A stretch of DNA of 64,000 nt from Bacteroidales bacterium (GCA_017616655.1 JAFZXU010000060.1:26472-90471), one strand, 5' to 3'. Shown: positions 1 through 9,379, counted from the first letter of the stretch. Notes: a model not told the origin generated them from the sequence alone. Numbers and translations are program-made.

Positions 1-2
1 TG

Positions 3-1037
3 AGCGGTTCAGGGTGGATTCCGCTTGACAATCCCCGGGAACCGGCATTCTCCGGCCTTTATCACGCCATATTTAATAATTATGCGGTACTTGAACCGCC
101 TGCAGGAGGGTTCCAGCCGGGTGTCGAATATCTGCTGTCCGCCATTCCGGCCGACTTGCGTTACGGCTTCACAATCAGGTTTACGCGCCAGAGTGACTCG
201 AAAGTCGCCGTCAGGAAGTTCACGAAGCCCCAGGTGATACGCCGCTCCGTTTTCGCACGTATCTCCGGTTTCGATTCCGACCTCCAATGGGTGGAAGAGC
301 GGTCGGATGACAGGACCGAACTCATAACCGGGCAGTGGAAGGATGCCCAGGGCAATATTTATGACTTCAACAAGACTCTGAGAGGCTGCATCGTCAGGTG
401 CACCGTCGACGATCCCTCGTTCATGTTCGCAACCAGCCAGGAATTCACCTCTGCAACCCAGGTTTCCGTATTCGGAGATATCGAGGTGAAGAAGGGAAAT
501 ACAACCTATGTCACCTTCATCGAGTTGTCCGGCAATCGCGGAAAGCTCTATGTGAACGGTGACGGCCTCGGTCCGGCAGACGTCCGTGAAGTGACCGCCG
601 TAAATCCTCCCATTGCCTTGACGCCCAAGGATATAGCTCTCCTGATTGATGATGTCAGGTATCGGGTGCAGTCCAATAATGAAAATGACTTCGCAAAGTT
701 CAGGAAGATTGCCGACGACAACGGCGGAGGACTTCCCGTCATCTATATCGATGCCTATGGCACTGCCTCCGACTTCGCCGGAACCGATGTCGCAGGAAAG
801 GTGGCGATAGTCAACCGCGGCGAAATCACCTTCGAGGAGAAGGCCCTGAATGCGCAGAAAGCGGGGGCCATAGGGATCCTTTTCGTCAACAATGCGGAGG
901 GCGTACTCTATCCTGCACTGGGCTCAGCGGCGATTCCCGGCGCCATACTGCCGATGGAAATCAAGTCGCATCTTCCCGGCAAGACCTGGCTGCAATGCAC
1001 CCTGCCCGCCTCAGTTGCCGGAACGTATATTTTCTGA
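3..1037 (+). CDS. PA-domain secreted protein, C-terminal part (5' end outside window)
   Basis: The reading frame is open from the window edge to the TGA at 1035-1037, so this is the last ~345 residues of a larger protein whose start lies upstream; no convincing internal start was chosen. The C-terminal ~90 residues match a protease-associated (PA) domain: a GKVAIVNRGEITFEEKA strand-helix, then NAQKAGAIGILFVNN. The preceding ~200 residues look like beta-rich Ig/Fn3-type segments. PA domains sit in subtilases (C5a-peptidase/lactocepin type) and some aminopeptidases, so an exported S8-type protease is plausible, but no catalytic residues lie in the visible part. The next gene starts 27 bp downstream on the same strand. 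Confidence 0.6.
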   Translation, partial: SGSGWIPLDNPREPAFSGLYHAIFNNYAVLEPPAGGFQPGVEYLLSAIPADLRYGFTIRFTRQSDSKVAVRKFTKPQVIRRSVFARISGFDSDLQWVEERSDDRTELITGQWKDAQGNIYDFNKTLRGCIVRCTVDDPSFMFATSQEFTSATQVSVFGDIEVKKGNTTYVTFIELSGNRGKLYVNGDGLGPADVREVTAVNPPIALTPKDIALLIDDVRYRVQSNNENDFAKFRKIADDNGGGLPVIYIDAYGTASDFAGTDVAGKVAIVNRGEITFEEKALNAQKAGAIGILFVNNAEGVLYPALGSAAIPGAILPMEIKSHLPGKTWLQCTLPASVAGTYIF

Positions 1038-1063
1038 TAAGTACTTAACCAATTCACAATACT

Positions 1064-2614
1064 ATGAAAATCAAGCATATCGTAATGGTTGTGATGCTGT
1101 TCCTCGCCGCAGGGGCTGTGGCGGATGCGCAGATCAACCTGAAGGGCCTCAAGGAAAAGGCCCAGAATGCCGCCAAGAAGGCTGTAGGAACCGCTACCGG
1201 CAACTCCGGGACCACGACGTCATCTTCTTCTTCCGGTTCCGCCCTGTCTGGCGCGATGAACAAGGTCTCCTCTTCAGTTCCCGCAGGCAAGGGCAAGACC
1301 TATTACGTGAGCGCAACCACAGGTTCCGCCCGTGCTGACGGACTCTCGGCAACCACTCCGATGAAGGACCTCCAGAAGGCCATCGACGCTGCGGAGGACA
1401 ATGACGTCATCTATGTCGCCGAGGGCAACTATCTCGGCAATCTTGACCGCGGTTATATCGAATGCGGCCGTTTCGGAAACGCAACCCACGAATTGGGCAA
1501 GTTCATAAGCATCTACGGAGGCTATTCCACCGATTTCAGCGAGCGTGACGTCATCAGGCACGTCACAAAACTCCAGCCTACCAGCCAGGGCTTCATCGCA
1601 CCCCTCTTCAACCTCAACGCAAGAAGGCCCTACGGTTACACCGGCCCCGTGGGTACGGTAGTCATCGACGGCCTTACATTCGATCTGGGCGAGAACAACC
1701 GCTACTGTGTGGCAAATGTCGATCTCGACATCACCGGTACTCCCAATAAGGGTGTGCTGACCGGCCGGTTCCTGGAGCCTGATGCGAATCCACAGTGCCC
1801 TATCGAGGGATACTCCAGCGGCGACGAGTACGGACTGCATCTCGATGTCGAGGGTAATGTCCGAATCTCGAACTGCGTCTTCGTGAACTGCCGCGACTAT
1901 GGCATCTCGGCCCTTATGGGCAAGGGCCACATAGAGGTCAGCAACAATATCTTCATCGCCTGCCGCTATGCTGCCTGCCAGGTCAAGGGCAACGTCAAGG
2001 ATGCCGATATCCCCGAGGTTTCGTTCGAGTTCCATCACAACACGGTCCTCTTTACCTGGACACGCACCAAGGCGTTCGAGGATATGGGCCAGGGTTTCCG
2101 CTTCATGAACGGCATCAGGACCATCGACGTGCACAACAACATCTTCGGATGCAACAGCAACTGCGCTGTCGAAAGGGTCTTTTATGAGTCGAATCCGGCA
2201 ATGGAGAAGGCCAAGGTCAGCAACCTGTATGACAACTACTTCTTTGCCAACAAGCGCGACCTAGAGCTTGCTTCGGCAGGAGCGGCTACTATTTCAGTAC
2301 CCGCAGCCAGGATCGAGGAAGCCGAGCAGATCGGTCCCAAATACGAGGGCAATATGGAACTCCCCGCGGGCAACGATGCATTCCTCAATGCCATTGACCA
2401 GTCTTATCTGCAGGGCTATATGAACCTCTCGATAGTCACCTCCCAGAGCTACGATCCCAACTCTGCTGCCAACCAGATCAACCGTATCTTCGGCCAGAAC
2501 CAGCGCGGCACCGAGATCGTCCGCCCCAATATGTACTGCAACAAGTACCCCTGGGAGAAGGCAAAGGACCTCTTCGGAAAGGTACCCGGCTACGGCGCCC
2601 AGATACCGGAATAA
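1064..2614 (+). CDS. secreted right-handed parallel beta-helix protein
   Basis: 516 residues with a clear signal peptide (MKIKHIVMVVMLFLAAG..AVADA). A Lys/Ala-rich segment and a Ser/Thr/Gly linker (about residues 46-68) are followed by a classic beta-helix entry: TYYVSATTGSARADGLS, then MKDLQKAIDAAEDNDVIYVA. Short repeating strands with Asn ladders follow (IRISNCVFVNCRDYGIS, IEVSNNIFIACRYAA). This pattern is typical of DUF1565/pectate-lyase-like extracellular proteins that bind or cleave polysaccharide, but no catalytic triad could be assigned. It follows the PA-domain gene closely and may be co-transcribed. Substrate unknown. Confidence 0.78.
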   Translation: MKIKHIVMVVMLFLAAGAVADAQINLKGLKEKAQNAAKKAVGTATGNSGTTTSSSSSGSALSGAMNKVSSSVPAGKGKTYYVSATTGSARADGLSATTPMKDLQKAIDAAEDNDVIYVAEGNYLGNLDRGYIECGRFGNATHELGKFISIYGGYSTDFSERDVIRHVTKLQPTSQGFIAPLFNLNARRPYGYTGPVGTVVIDGLTFDLGENNRYCVANVDLDITGTPNKGVLTGRFLEPDANPQCPIEGYSSGDEYGLHLDVEGNVRISNCVFVNCRDYGISALMGKGHIEVSNNIFIACRYAACQVKGNVKDADIPEVSFEFHHNTVLFTWTRTKAFEDMGQGFRFMNGIRTIDVHNNIFGCNSNCAVERVFYESNPAMEKAKVSNLYDNYFFANKRDLELASAGAATISVPAARIEEAEQIGPKYEGNMELPAGNDAFLNAIDQSYLQGYMNLSIVTSQSYDPNSAANQINRIFGQNQRGTEIVRPNMYCNKYPWEKAKDLFGKVPGYGAQIPE

Positions 2615-2615
2615 C

Positions 2616-2948
2616 CTATAGAACCGCTGCCTTTACGGCGCGCTTGATGAATTCGTTGAGGCTGATGCCCTGTGCATCAGCCTTTTCTGCTGCCAGTCCG
2701 TGAAGCTCTGACGGCAGGCGGAGGACAAACTTTCCGCTGTAGGGTTTTTCGGGCTCTACGCCCCGTTCCCTGCAACTGTCGAGATAATAATCGATGGACT
2801 CTTCAAAGTCTTTCCGGAGGGCCTCGACGGTTTCGCCTTCATAGATAATTCCGGCTTTTCTAAGTCCAAGTACTCTGCCTACGAAACACTTGTCTTGTTC
2901 GAAATACTCGGCATTGCCGACGTATCCTTTATAATGGAGAAACCCCAT
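2616..2948 (-). CDS. hicB: HicB-family antitoxin
   Basis: 110 residues. The N-terminal half has the HicB partial RNase H-like fold (YKGYVGNAEYFEQDKCFVGRV, then YEGETVEALRKDFEESIDYYL). The C-terminus is a ribbon-helix-helix DNA-binding segment (KFVLRLPSELHGLAAEKA, then ISLNEFIKRAV). Both are standard for HicB, which neutralises HicA and represses its own operon. It lies 1 bp after the hicA stop, in the usual toxin-first order. It converges with the beta-helix gene, whose stop is 1 bp away. Confidence 0.88.
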   Translation of the reverse strand: MGFLHYKGYVGNAEYFEQDKCFVGRVLGLRKAGIIYEGETVEALRKDFEESIDYYLDSCRERGVEPEKPYSGKFVLRLPSELHGLAAEKADAQGISLNEFIKRAVKAAVL

Positions 2949-2949
2949 A

Positions 2950-3201
2950 TTACACTAGTTTTCTGAGTTTTAGCTCTAAGTAAATATATTTCATAGCACC
3001 TCCGCCAAAGACGTTTCCTGGATGAGGTTTATGACAAATGATGCTGTCACCGTCTTTAATGAACTCCACTCTCGATCCAGAAGTCTTCCCCTTATTGCTT
3101 AGAACGTAGCCAAAATAAGCCATAAGGCTGACCAATTCATCAAAGGTAAAATCGTTCGGAAGACGTTTGAAACGTCTCTTCAGTTTTTCTTTCGTACTCA
3201 T
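2950..3201 (-). CDS. hicA: HicA-family mRNA interferase toxin
   Basis: 83 residues with the small dsRBD-like fold of HicA: N-terminal helix (LPNDFTFDELVSLMAYFGY), a GSR turn, then the IICHKPHPGN segment. HicA toxins cleave mRNA. In the E. coli type the catalytic His is in GSHH. Here that turn reads SGSRVEF and the histidines sit in HKPHP, a variant I recall as common in Bacteroides relatives. The gene is first in the hicAB operon. A well-spaced Bacteroidetes promoter ends only 2 bp before the ATG. Confidence 0.86.
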   Translation of the reverse strand: MSTKEKLKRRFKRLPNDFTFDELVSLMAYFGYVLSNKGKTSGSRVEFIKDGDSIICHKPHPGNVFGGGAMKYIYLELKLRKLV

Positions 3202-3203
3202 TG

Positions 3204-3235
3204 CAAAGATACTAAAAATGATACTATTCTACAAA
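3204..3235 (-). promoter_or_regulatory. Bacteroidetes-type promoter of hicAB
   Basis: On the minus strand, TTTG (-33) is followed by exactly 20 bp and TATCTTTG (-7, TAnnTTTG consensus). The -7 box ends 2 bp before the hicA ATG, so the transcript would start at or just inside the start codon. Confidence 0.6.
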
Positions 3236-4782
3236 TCGGCGATATTGCGTCGGTCGAGAGCGCGGAACGAGGCGGCCTCCATCAGGTGGGCGGGGAGGAT
3301 ATCGGGCCTTCCCTCCAGATCTGCTATCGTGCGGGCGACCTTCAGTATGCGCGAATAGGCGCGGGCAGAGAGCCCCATAGTATCGATAATCTTCTCCAGG
3401 GTCTCGCGGCACTCTTCCGAAAGTGGGCACCACCGCCTGAGGTGGCGCTCCTTCATCATTGCGTTGCAGAAGATTCCTTCGCCTTCGAACCGTGTCTCCT
3501 GAATCGCCCTGGCGGCCGAAACGCGTGCCGCAATAGCCTCGCTGGACTCCTCCTCGCGGCGCCCTTTCGCGCCTTCTCCGCCCAGCAGTTCTGCAGCCGT
3601 CAGACTTCGCACCCAGATGTGCAGGTCCAGGCGGTCCAGGACAGGGCCTGAAAGACGGTTCATATAGGAGATGATCTGCTGCTTTGAGCAGGTGCATCTG
3701 CCGTTCTCGTCGCCGTAATGGCCGCAGGGACAGGGATTCATCGAGGCGGCGAGCATGAACGAAGCGGGAAAGGAGACCTTGTAGCGGGCCCTCGAGATGG
3801 TCACCTTCCGGTCCTCCAGAGGCTGACGCAGCGCATCCAGCGCCGACCGCGGGAATTGCGCAATTTCATCCAGATACAGCACTCCGTTATGCGAAAGCGA
3901 TATTTCGCCCGGAGACGCCATCGCTCCGCCGCCTATCAGTGAGGGGATGCTGGCGCTGTGGTGGGGTGAGCGGAAGGGCCTTTCCCGCATCAGTCCGGTG
4001 CGGCCGCGGCTGTTCCCCGAGATGGAGTATATCTTGCTGGTTTCCACTGATTCCGCCCTTGTCATCGGAGGCAGGATGGAGGGGAGGCAGGCCGCCATCA
4101 TCGACTTCCCGCTGCCGGGTGAACCCACCAGGATGATATTGTGTCCGCCCGCGGCCGCGATCTCCAATCCCCGCTTCGCTACAAGCTGCCCCTTGACATC
4201 CTTGAAATCGTTGACATAGACAGGTTTGGCCTCCGCTCCGGGACCGGGCCTGACCAGCAGGTGCGACATATCCGTATTGCCGGCCAGGATATCAATCACT
4301 TCGCTCAGGCGGCTGACCCCGTAAACTGAGATACCGTCGATGTCGGCCGCCTCGCGGGCGCATATTTCCGGGAAGATGCACCCCTTGAATCCGGAATCCT
4401 TTGCATGGATCGCGGCCGGCAGTGCCCCGTTGAAGGGCCTTATCTGCCCGTCCAGGGCCAGCTCTCCCATTATCAGGTAGTCTCCGCAGCGCGGGGCCTC
4501 GATCTGCTCCGAGACGGCCAGGATTCCCACCGCGATGGCCAGGTCGAACGAAGAGCCCTCCTTGCGGATGTCGGCCGGGGCCAGATTCACAACCAGGCGC
4601 CTGCCCGGAATCCTGAATCCGTAGCTTGTCAGCGCCGTTATAACCCTCAGCAGACTCTCCCTTACCGCGCTGTCCGGCAGCCCCACCAAATGTATCCCTA
4701 TTCCGTTGGAGATATCTACCTCCACAGTTACCGTTACGGCATCTATCCCGATGCAGGCGGCGCAGTATGTCTTGAAAAGCAT
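3229..4782 (-). CDS. yifB: YifB/ComM-family AAA+ ATPase (Mg-chelatase-like)
   Basis: 517 residues, the full usual length. The N-terminal ChlI-like domain (about 1-170) reads LVGLPDSAVRESLLRV and LVVNLAPADIRKEGSSFDL. The AAA+ core has Walker A GSPGSGKSMM (about residue 220) and Walker B VLYLDEIAQF. The Mg_chelatase_C part carries MNPCPCGHYGDE and ends SARAYSRILKVARTIADLEG. ComM is a hexameric branch-migration helicase in natural transformation; YifB proteins are widespread outside competent species. Upstream is a promoter-like TTG-N20-TATCTTGG. The gene ends 27 bp before the hicA start and is probably monocistronic. Confidence 0.93.
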   Translation of the reverse strand: MLFKTYCAACIGIDAVTVTVEVDISNGIGIHLVGLPDSAVRESLLRVITALTSYGFRIPGRRLVVNLAPADIRKEGSSFDLAIAVGILAVSEQIEAPRCGDYLIMGELALDGQIRPFNGALPAAIHAKDSGFKGCIFPEICAREAADIDGISVYGVSRLSEVIDILAGNTDMSHLLVRPGPGAEAKPVYVNDFKDVKGQLVAKRGLEIAAAGGHNIILVGSPGSGKSMMAACLPSILPPMTRAESVETSKIYSISGNSRGRTGLMRERPFRSPHHSASIPSLIGGGAMASPGEISLSHNGVLYLDEIAQFPRSALDALRQPLEDRKVTISRARYKVSFPASFMLAASMNPCPCGHYGDENGRCTCSKQQIISYMNRLSGPVLDRLDLHIWVRSLTAAELLGGEGAKGRREEESSEAIAARVSAARAIQETRFEGEGIFCNAMMKERHLRRWCPLSEECRETLEKIIDTMGLSARAYSRILKVARTIADLEGRPDILPAHLMEAASFRALDRRNIADL

Positions 4783-4853
4783 AGCTCTTTTTTGCCGCCA
4801 AGATAGAGTGCCGAACTCCCTTTGTCAAGCAAAACGATGACAAAAAACGAAGC

Positions 4854-4891
4854 AAAGCCGATTTTTGTCATTGACGGCAAAAATCGGCTTT
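4854..4891 (-). terminator. rho-independent-like terminator
   Basis: Perfect 14-bp inverted repeat (AAAGCCGATTTTTG / CAAAAATCGGCTTT) with a 10-nt loop, lying in the 146-bp gap after the glycosidase-like gene on the minus strand. A T-rich stretch follows a few bases beyond the stem on that strand. Orientation is inferred from the neighbours. Confidence 0.6.
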
Positions 4892-4928
4892 TTGCGGGCT
4901 TGAGCCCCAATTCCGTGATTGTCAGGAA

Positions 4929-6347
4929 CTAGAGAGGCCTGACGTCCCAGCCGGAGATGATGTTTCCGTAGGTGATGAAGAGCACCTTGAAAGACTTGCC
5001 GCTGGCGGCGTCGGTCACCTTGTACTCCTTCAGGCGGTCGGTTTCGCGCACGAGTTCGAATTCGCCGAGCTCCAGGTCGGGATAAACCTTCGCCGGATCG
5101 TCCTTCACCATTCCGTTGACGCTCTTCTCGTGGATCGGCTCGCCTGCCGCCACGCGCTGGATGTTGCGTTTGACGACATTCATAAGGGTCTCATTTGCAA
5201 AGGGATCCATATTGGCTGCATCTGCCGGGGTGAAGGGGACCACTCCGCCGTTGGCTGCTCTGAGGGCGCGCAGGCTGTCGGCGTACACCTTGAATCCTGC
5301 CCTCAGTTCGGGAGTGTCGAGACCTTCTATGGTGTAGAGCGAGATGCCCTGGGCACCGGCTGCAAAGGCGTAGTTCATCTTGTCGATGGTGGTGGCGGGG
5401 TCGCCGCCGAGTTCGGTGTCGATGCCGCAGAAGAGGGTAGTGCCCGCTCCCTTGGCCTTGTTGTTCTCAACCGTAGCATCGTAGGCGAAGGTGCCGTTCA
5501 TCGTGTAGAAGTCGGTGTAGTTCATCGGGAAGACCATATCCAGATCCCACTTGCCCCACTCCTGGAAAACCATGAACTTGGCCACTCCGGCTGCGGAGAA
5601 GGGGGATGCGGAGACTGTCTTGCCGTAGGAATGGGCCACCTCCGCCATCATGTTGGCCACCTCGGTGACCTGGTCGCAGCGGAACTGGCACCACCTCTCG
5701 TCGCGGGAAGGATCCTCGAGGGTGCGCGGGTCGTAGCCGAATTCGGCAACGAATTTCTCTATCATCGCGGGATGGTAGCCGAAGTCATACTCCGACCACA
5801 CATCGGTGTCCTGCTTCAGGTTGTAGTTGTAGCTCAGCGCCATGGGCAGCACGCAGTCTACCAGTCGGCAGTAGTCGAGGCAGATTCCCTCCACGCCGTC
5901 GATTTCGCAGATGGTCTTCACCTTCTCCTTGAGGTATTCGCGCACCTCGGGAAGTGCGGGGCAGAGGAACTTGTAGGAGTTGACGTAAGCCTTGAACTCG
6001 CTGAGGCTCTGTCCGTTGCGGTTGACGCTGAACCAGTCGGGATGCTCCTCGAGCATGGTCGGGCGCTCCTGGCGCGGAGGGTTGAGGGTCCATACCCAGG
6101 CCCATACGCGGATGCCGTGGCGGTGTGCGATTTCAACATCCTTGACATAGTCCTCCACCGATGCGGCGTGAAGCATCACGGCGTCGAGGCCGGCCTCCTC
6201 CATGTGGGTGAAGGCGCTCTCCATATCTATCGAAGGGATGTCCTCGAGCCAGGTCCAGAACATGGGATAGGGCTCGGCAGCCTGCCTGCATCCTCCTGCC
6301 AGCATCACTGTTGCAACTAGGGAAATAATCGTGTATAAACGTTTCAT
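4929..6347 (-). CDS. glycoside-hydrolase-like (GHL10/DUF187-type) lipoprotein
   Basis: 472 residues with a lipoprotein signal (MLAGGC lipobox), so anchored in the envelope. The body resembles the GHL10 TIM barrel family: FWTWLEDIPSIDMESAFTHM, HRHGIRVWAWVWTLN, EEHPDWFSVNRNGQ and GVEGICLDYCR, followed by later strands SPFSAAGVAKFMVFQEWGKW and DMVFPMNYTDFY. GHL10 proteins are putative glycosidases with Asp/Glu at strand ends; D and E are present here (GICLDYCR) but substrate is unknown. It starts 20 bp after the S9 peptidase stop and is likely the last gene of an operon with it and the phosphoesterase. Confidence 0.75.
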   Translation of the reverse strand: MKRLYTIISLVATVMLAGGCRQAAEPYPMFWTWLEDIPSIDMESAFTHMEEAGLDAVMLHAASVEDYVKDVEIAHRHGIRVWAWVWTLNPPRQERPTMLEEHPDWFSVNRNGQSLSEFKAYVNSYKFLCPALPEVREYLKEKVKTICEIDGVEGICLDYCRLVDCVLPMALSYNYNLKQDTDVWSEYDFGYHPAMIEKFVAEFGYDPRTLEDPSRDERWCQFRCDQVTEVANMMAEVAHSYGKTVSASPFSAAGVAKFMVFQEWGKWDLDMVFPMNYTDFYTMNGTFAYDATVENNKAKGAGTTLFCGIDTELGGDPATTIDKMNYAFAAGAQGISLYTIEGLDTPELRAGFKVYADSLRALRAANGGVVPFTPADAANMDPFANETLMNVVKRNIQRVAAGEPIHEKSVNGMVKDDPAKVYPDLELGEFELVRETDRLKEYKVTDAASGKSFKVLFITYGNIISGWDVRPL

Positions 6348-6367
6348 AACGGATAACTATCTATAAA

Positions 6368-8857
6368 TTAGTCGTTGTTGAGTTCTTCGATGTCCACCTG
6401 GGCGCGGTGGCTGCTGCCGAGGAGCCACTCGCTGTAGTAGTCTGCCATACGCCAGAAGAAGTATTCGTTCATATCGCCGAAAGCGTGGCGCTGTCCGGGC
6501 AGCATCAGCATATCGAAACGCTTGTTGGCGCGGATCAAGGCGTCGATCACGCGGATCGAGTTGGCGGGATGCACGTTGTTGTCGATGTCGCCAAAGACTA
6601 TCATCAGGTGGCCCTTCAGGTTCTTGGCGATAGTCTGGTTCTTGTCGATGCTGTACTTGAATGTGGTGTCGCCCTTTGCGGAGATCTCCTCCAGGATGCC
6701 GTGGTGCTGCTCGCTCCACCAGCGGTTGTAGATGCTGTTGTCGTGGTTGCCGGCGCAGGAGACAGCCACCTTGAAGAAGTCGGGATACTTCAGGATGGCC
6801 GCGGTGGACATAAAACCGCCGCCGCTGTGGCCATGGATACCAACGCGGTTGATGTCGATGAAGCTGTGGCGGGATGCCAGCTGCTGGATCGCATATTTCT
6901 GATCCTCAAGACCATAGTCGCGCAGGTTGCCGTAGCCGTAGTTGTGGTACCACTTGGAACGGTTGGGATGTCCGCCGCGGTTGCCGACGGTCACCACTAT
7001 GAAGCCGATCTGGGCGAGGCGGTCCTTGCGCAGGAAGCCGCTGCTCCAGGCTTCGGAGTTGCCCTCTACCTGCGGTCCGGGATAGACGTAGTCCAGGATC
7101 GGGTACTTGCGGGTGGAATCGAAGTCGAAGGGCTTGTACATATAGCCGTAGAGGTCGGTCACGCCGTCCGCAGCCTTCACCTTGAAGGGTGTCGGGAACT
7201 GATATCCTGCCTGCAGAAGCAGCGAGAAGTCGGCCTCCTCGAGATCGGCTATCTTGCGGCCGGTGTTCTCATAGAGTGCAACCTTCGGCGCGCAGTCCAC
7301 GCGCGAGTAGGATGTCACCACGTAGCGGGAATCGTCGCTGAAGCTGTTCGTGGTGGCGTTCCAGTCGCCCTGGTCGAGCTGCTTCATCCCCTTGCCGTCG
7401 AGACCTACGCGGTAGATGTGGCCGTTGTAGGGGTTCTCGTCCTTGTTGACACCCATCGCCAGGAAATAGACCACTCGCGCCTTCTCGTCCACGGAGAGTA
7501 TCGCATCCACGTGGAAGGGGCCCTCGGTGATATTGTTCTTCAGCTTGCCGTCGGCGCCGTAGAGATAGAGGTTGGCCCAGCCGTTGCGCTCGCTCCACCA
7601 TATCATCTCGGAGCCGTTGTTGATCAGCCTGAGGTCCTGAGTCTCAACATAGGTGTTGAGGCGCTCCTCGATTACGGGGCGTGCGATTGTGTCGTTGAGA
7701 GCCACGGAGCAGACGTCAACCCTCTTGAGGTCGCGGCTGGTGCGGTAGATGTAGAACTTCTCGGCGTCGCCGAGCCACTGCCTAACGCGGTATTCCTTGT
7801 TTGCGTCCTTCTTGAGGGCAGGTTTGGTCTGGATGTCGAGGGTCTGGTCCTTGAACGCCGCCACTCCGATCTCCTTCAGGCTGCCGTCCTCGATGTCACC
7901 GATGAAGAGATGCTCCACCGCGCCAGGTTCGCCCGGCATCTGGTAGTGATAGGTCTCCAGGGTGGGGCGGGGCTGCGCGACGGAGTTGATGACCCAGAGG
8001 TCCTTGATCATATCGGTGTCATATTTGATGACGGCAAAATGCCTGGAATCGGGGGACCAGATGATTCCGGCGCCCATTCTGGCGGTGGTGTCCTTGACGG
8101 TCGTACCGCGGTAGGAACCGCCTCCGTAGTAGGAATCCTTGGTGGCGTCGGTGGTTATCTGATGCTCCACGACGGTGGAGTCCTTCTTGTCCTCCTGCAG
8201 CTTGCGCACATCCTCCATCGACATCCACCAGAGGTTGCGGTTCTTGGTGTAGATGGCCTTGGTGCCGTCTGGGGAGACATTCGCCCACATCGGGAATGCC
8301 TTCTTCTCGGGGTCGTCGGTCACATCCTTCAGCGTGCCGGAGGCGATGTCGTATTCGAAGCGGAAGATCTTGTTCTCCTTCTTTCCCTTCTTATCATCCT
8401 TCTTCTTCTCATCGCCAGCCGCGTCGCTGCCGTCGTCGCCCTTCTTGTCTTTCTTTTCCACCATCTCGGTGCTCTTTATCTCGAAGGTGAAACATTTGTC
8501 ATCCTCGGAGAGTTTGAATTTCTGGAAGGGGATATGCTTGGCATCGAAGGGATCCTTCACGATTTCGGAGAGCTGCATCGCCAGCTTCTCCATATCGAAT
8601 ACGGCCTTCTTGCTGCCCGTGGCGGGGTCAACGATATAATATTGCGTCCCTTCGGGAGATTTCCACTGGTACCAGAAGCGGTCGCTGTTGCTGAACCAGT
8701 TGGGGGTTACGCTGAGCGAGCCGATCATGTTGGAGACCTTCTTGGCGGTGAACTGTTCCGCGAGTTCGTAGTTGGGTTTGACGGGCCTGCTATACTGTGC
8801 GGAAAGCAGGAGGCAGGAAGCCGTAAGTCCGACAATTAGCGTCAGTATGCGTTTCAT
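6368..8857 (-). CDS. S9 family (prolyl oligopeptidase / DPP IV-like) peptidase
   Basis: 829 residues with a signal peptide (LIVGLTASCLLLSAQ), so probably periplasmic. The N-terminal two thirds form a beta-propeller like DPP IV. The C-terminal alpha/beta-hydrolase carries the triad: nucleophile Ser678 in GIHGHSGGGF, Asp in VFGDIDNNVHP, and His in LPGQRHAFGD. A strongly charged Lys/Asp insert (about residues 134-165, KKDKKGDDGSDAAG region) interrupts the propeller and looks like a disordered loop. S9 enzymes release dipeptides, often after proline. Gaps to the upstream phosphoesterase gene (33 bp) and the downstream glycosidase-like gene (20 bp) suggest one operon. Confidence 0.9.
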   Translation of the reverse strand: MKRILTLIVGLTASCLLLSAQYSRPVKPNYELAEQFTAKKVSNMIGSLSVTPNWFSNSDRFWYQWKSPEGTQYYIVDPATGSKKAVFDMEKLAMQLSEIVKDPFDAKHIPFQKFKLSEDDKCFTFEIKSTEMVEKKDKKGDDGSDAAGDEKKKDDKKGKKENKIFRFEYDIASGTLKDVTDDPEKKAFPMWANVSPDGTKAIYTKNRNLWWMSMEDVRKLQEDKKDSTVVEHQITTDATKDSYYGGGSYRGTTVKDTTARMGAGIIWSPDSRHFAVIKYDTDMIKDLWVINSVAQPRPTLETYHYQMPGEPGAVEHLFIGDIEDGSLKEIGVAAFKDQTLDIQTKPALKKDANKEYRVRQWLGDAEKFYIYRTSRDLKRVDVCSVALNDTIARPVIEERLNTYVETQDLRLINNGSEMIWWSERNGWANLYLYGADGKLKNNITEGPFHVDAILSVDEKARVVYFLAMGVNKDENPYNGHIYRVGLDGKGMKQLDQGDWNATTNSFSDDSRYVVTSYSRVDCAPKVALYENTGRKIADLEEADFSLLLQAGYQFPTPFKVKAADGVTDLYGYMYKPFDFDSTRKYPILDYVYPGPQVEGNSEAWSSGFLRKDRLAQIGFIVVTVGNRGGHPNRSKWYHNYGYGNLRDYGLEDQKYAIQQLASRHSFIDINRVGIHGHSGGGFMSTAAILKYPDFFKVAVSCAGNHDNSIYNRWWSEQHHGILEEISAKGDTTFKYSIDKNQTIAKNLKGHLMIVFGDIDNNVHPANSIRVIDALIRANKRFDMLMLPGQRHAFGDMNEYFFWRMADYYSEWLLGSSHRAQVDIEELNND

Positions 8858-8890
8858 AGTCGTTTATAAATGTTTAAAATGAATAATTCT

Positions 8891-9379
8891 CTATTTGGGC
8901 CATTCACCGACCTCCATGTCACGGATGTCGCCCTCCTCGATACGGAAGCGCAGCGCGGTGCGGACCAGATGGAATCCGAACTTGCCTGCAGCTCCGGGGT
9001 TGAGCACCAGCATTCCGCGCTGACGGTCGTTTACCACCTTGAGGATGTGGGAGTGGCCGCAAACGAAGATGTCGGGGCGGTGGGCCTCGATCAGCCTCAG
9101 GGCGTTGTAATCATAGCGGCCGGGATAGCCGCCGATATGCATCATCAGAATCTTCTTGCCGGCGACCTCCACCAGCTGGATGTAGGGATGCACCTTGCGG
9201 ACATCCTGCCCGTCGCAGTTGCCGTAAACCCCCTTCAGGGGCTTGAATGCCGCGATTGCGTCAGCAGTCTCGATGTTGCCGAAGTCCCCCGCGTGCCATA
9301 TCTCGTCCACCGGCTCGAGGAACCTTTTCAGGGGCTCGTCGAACAGGCAGTGGGTGTCAGAAATCAGTCCGATGTACAT
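8891..9379 (-). CDS. YfcE/MJ0936-type metallophosphoesterase
   Basis: 162 residues, normal for the family. Calcineurin-like metal motifs are in order: IGLISDTHCLF, WHAGDFGN, GNCDGQD, MMHIGGYPG and VCGHSHILK. Relatives are cytoplasmic phosphodiesterases of uncertain physiological substrate. It is the first gene of a probable operon with the S9 peptidase. A TATATTTG box (9385-9392, minus strand) lies 5 bp before the ATG, suggesting a very short or absent leader. Confidence 0.86.
   Translation of the reverse strand: MYIGLISDTHCLFDEPLKRFLEPVDEIWHAGDFGNIETADAIAAFKPLKGVYGNCDGQDVRKVHPYIQLVEVAGKKILMMHIGGYPGRYDYNALRLIEAHRPDIFVCGHSHILKVVNDRQRGMLVLNPGAAGKFGFHLVRTALRFRIEEGDIRDMEVGEWPK

Noticed and set aside
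5130-6320. Long open frame antisense to the glycosidase-like lipoprotein gene
   Set aside because: Same shadow effect; the minus-strand product has a lipobox and recognisable barrel motifs, the plus-strand one nothing.
6407-8839. Very long open frame antisense to the S9 peptidase gene
   Set aside because: It mirrors the codon pattern of the real gene (strong third-position bias), has no family resemblance or ribosome-binding site, and the opposite strand encodes a complete peptidase with its catalytic triad.
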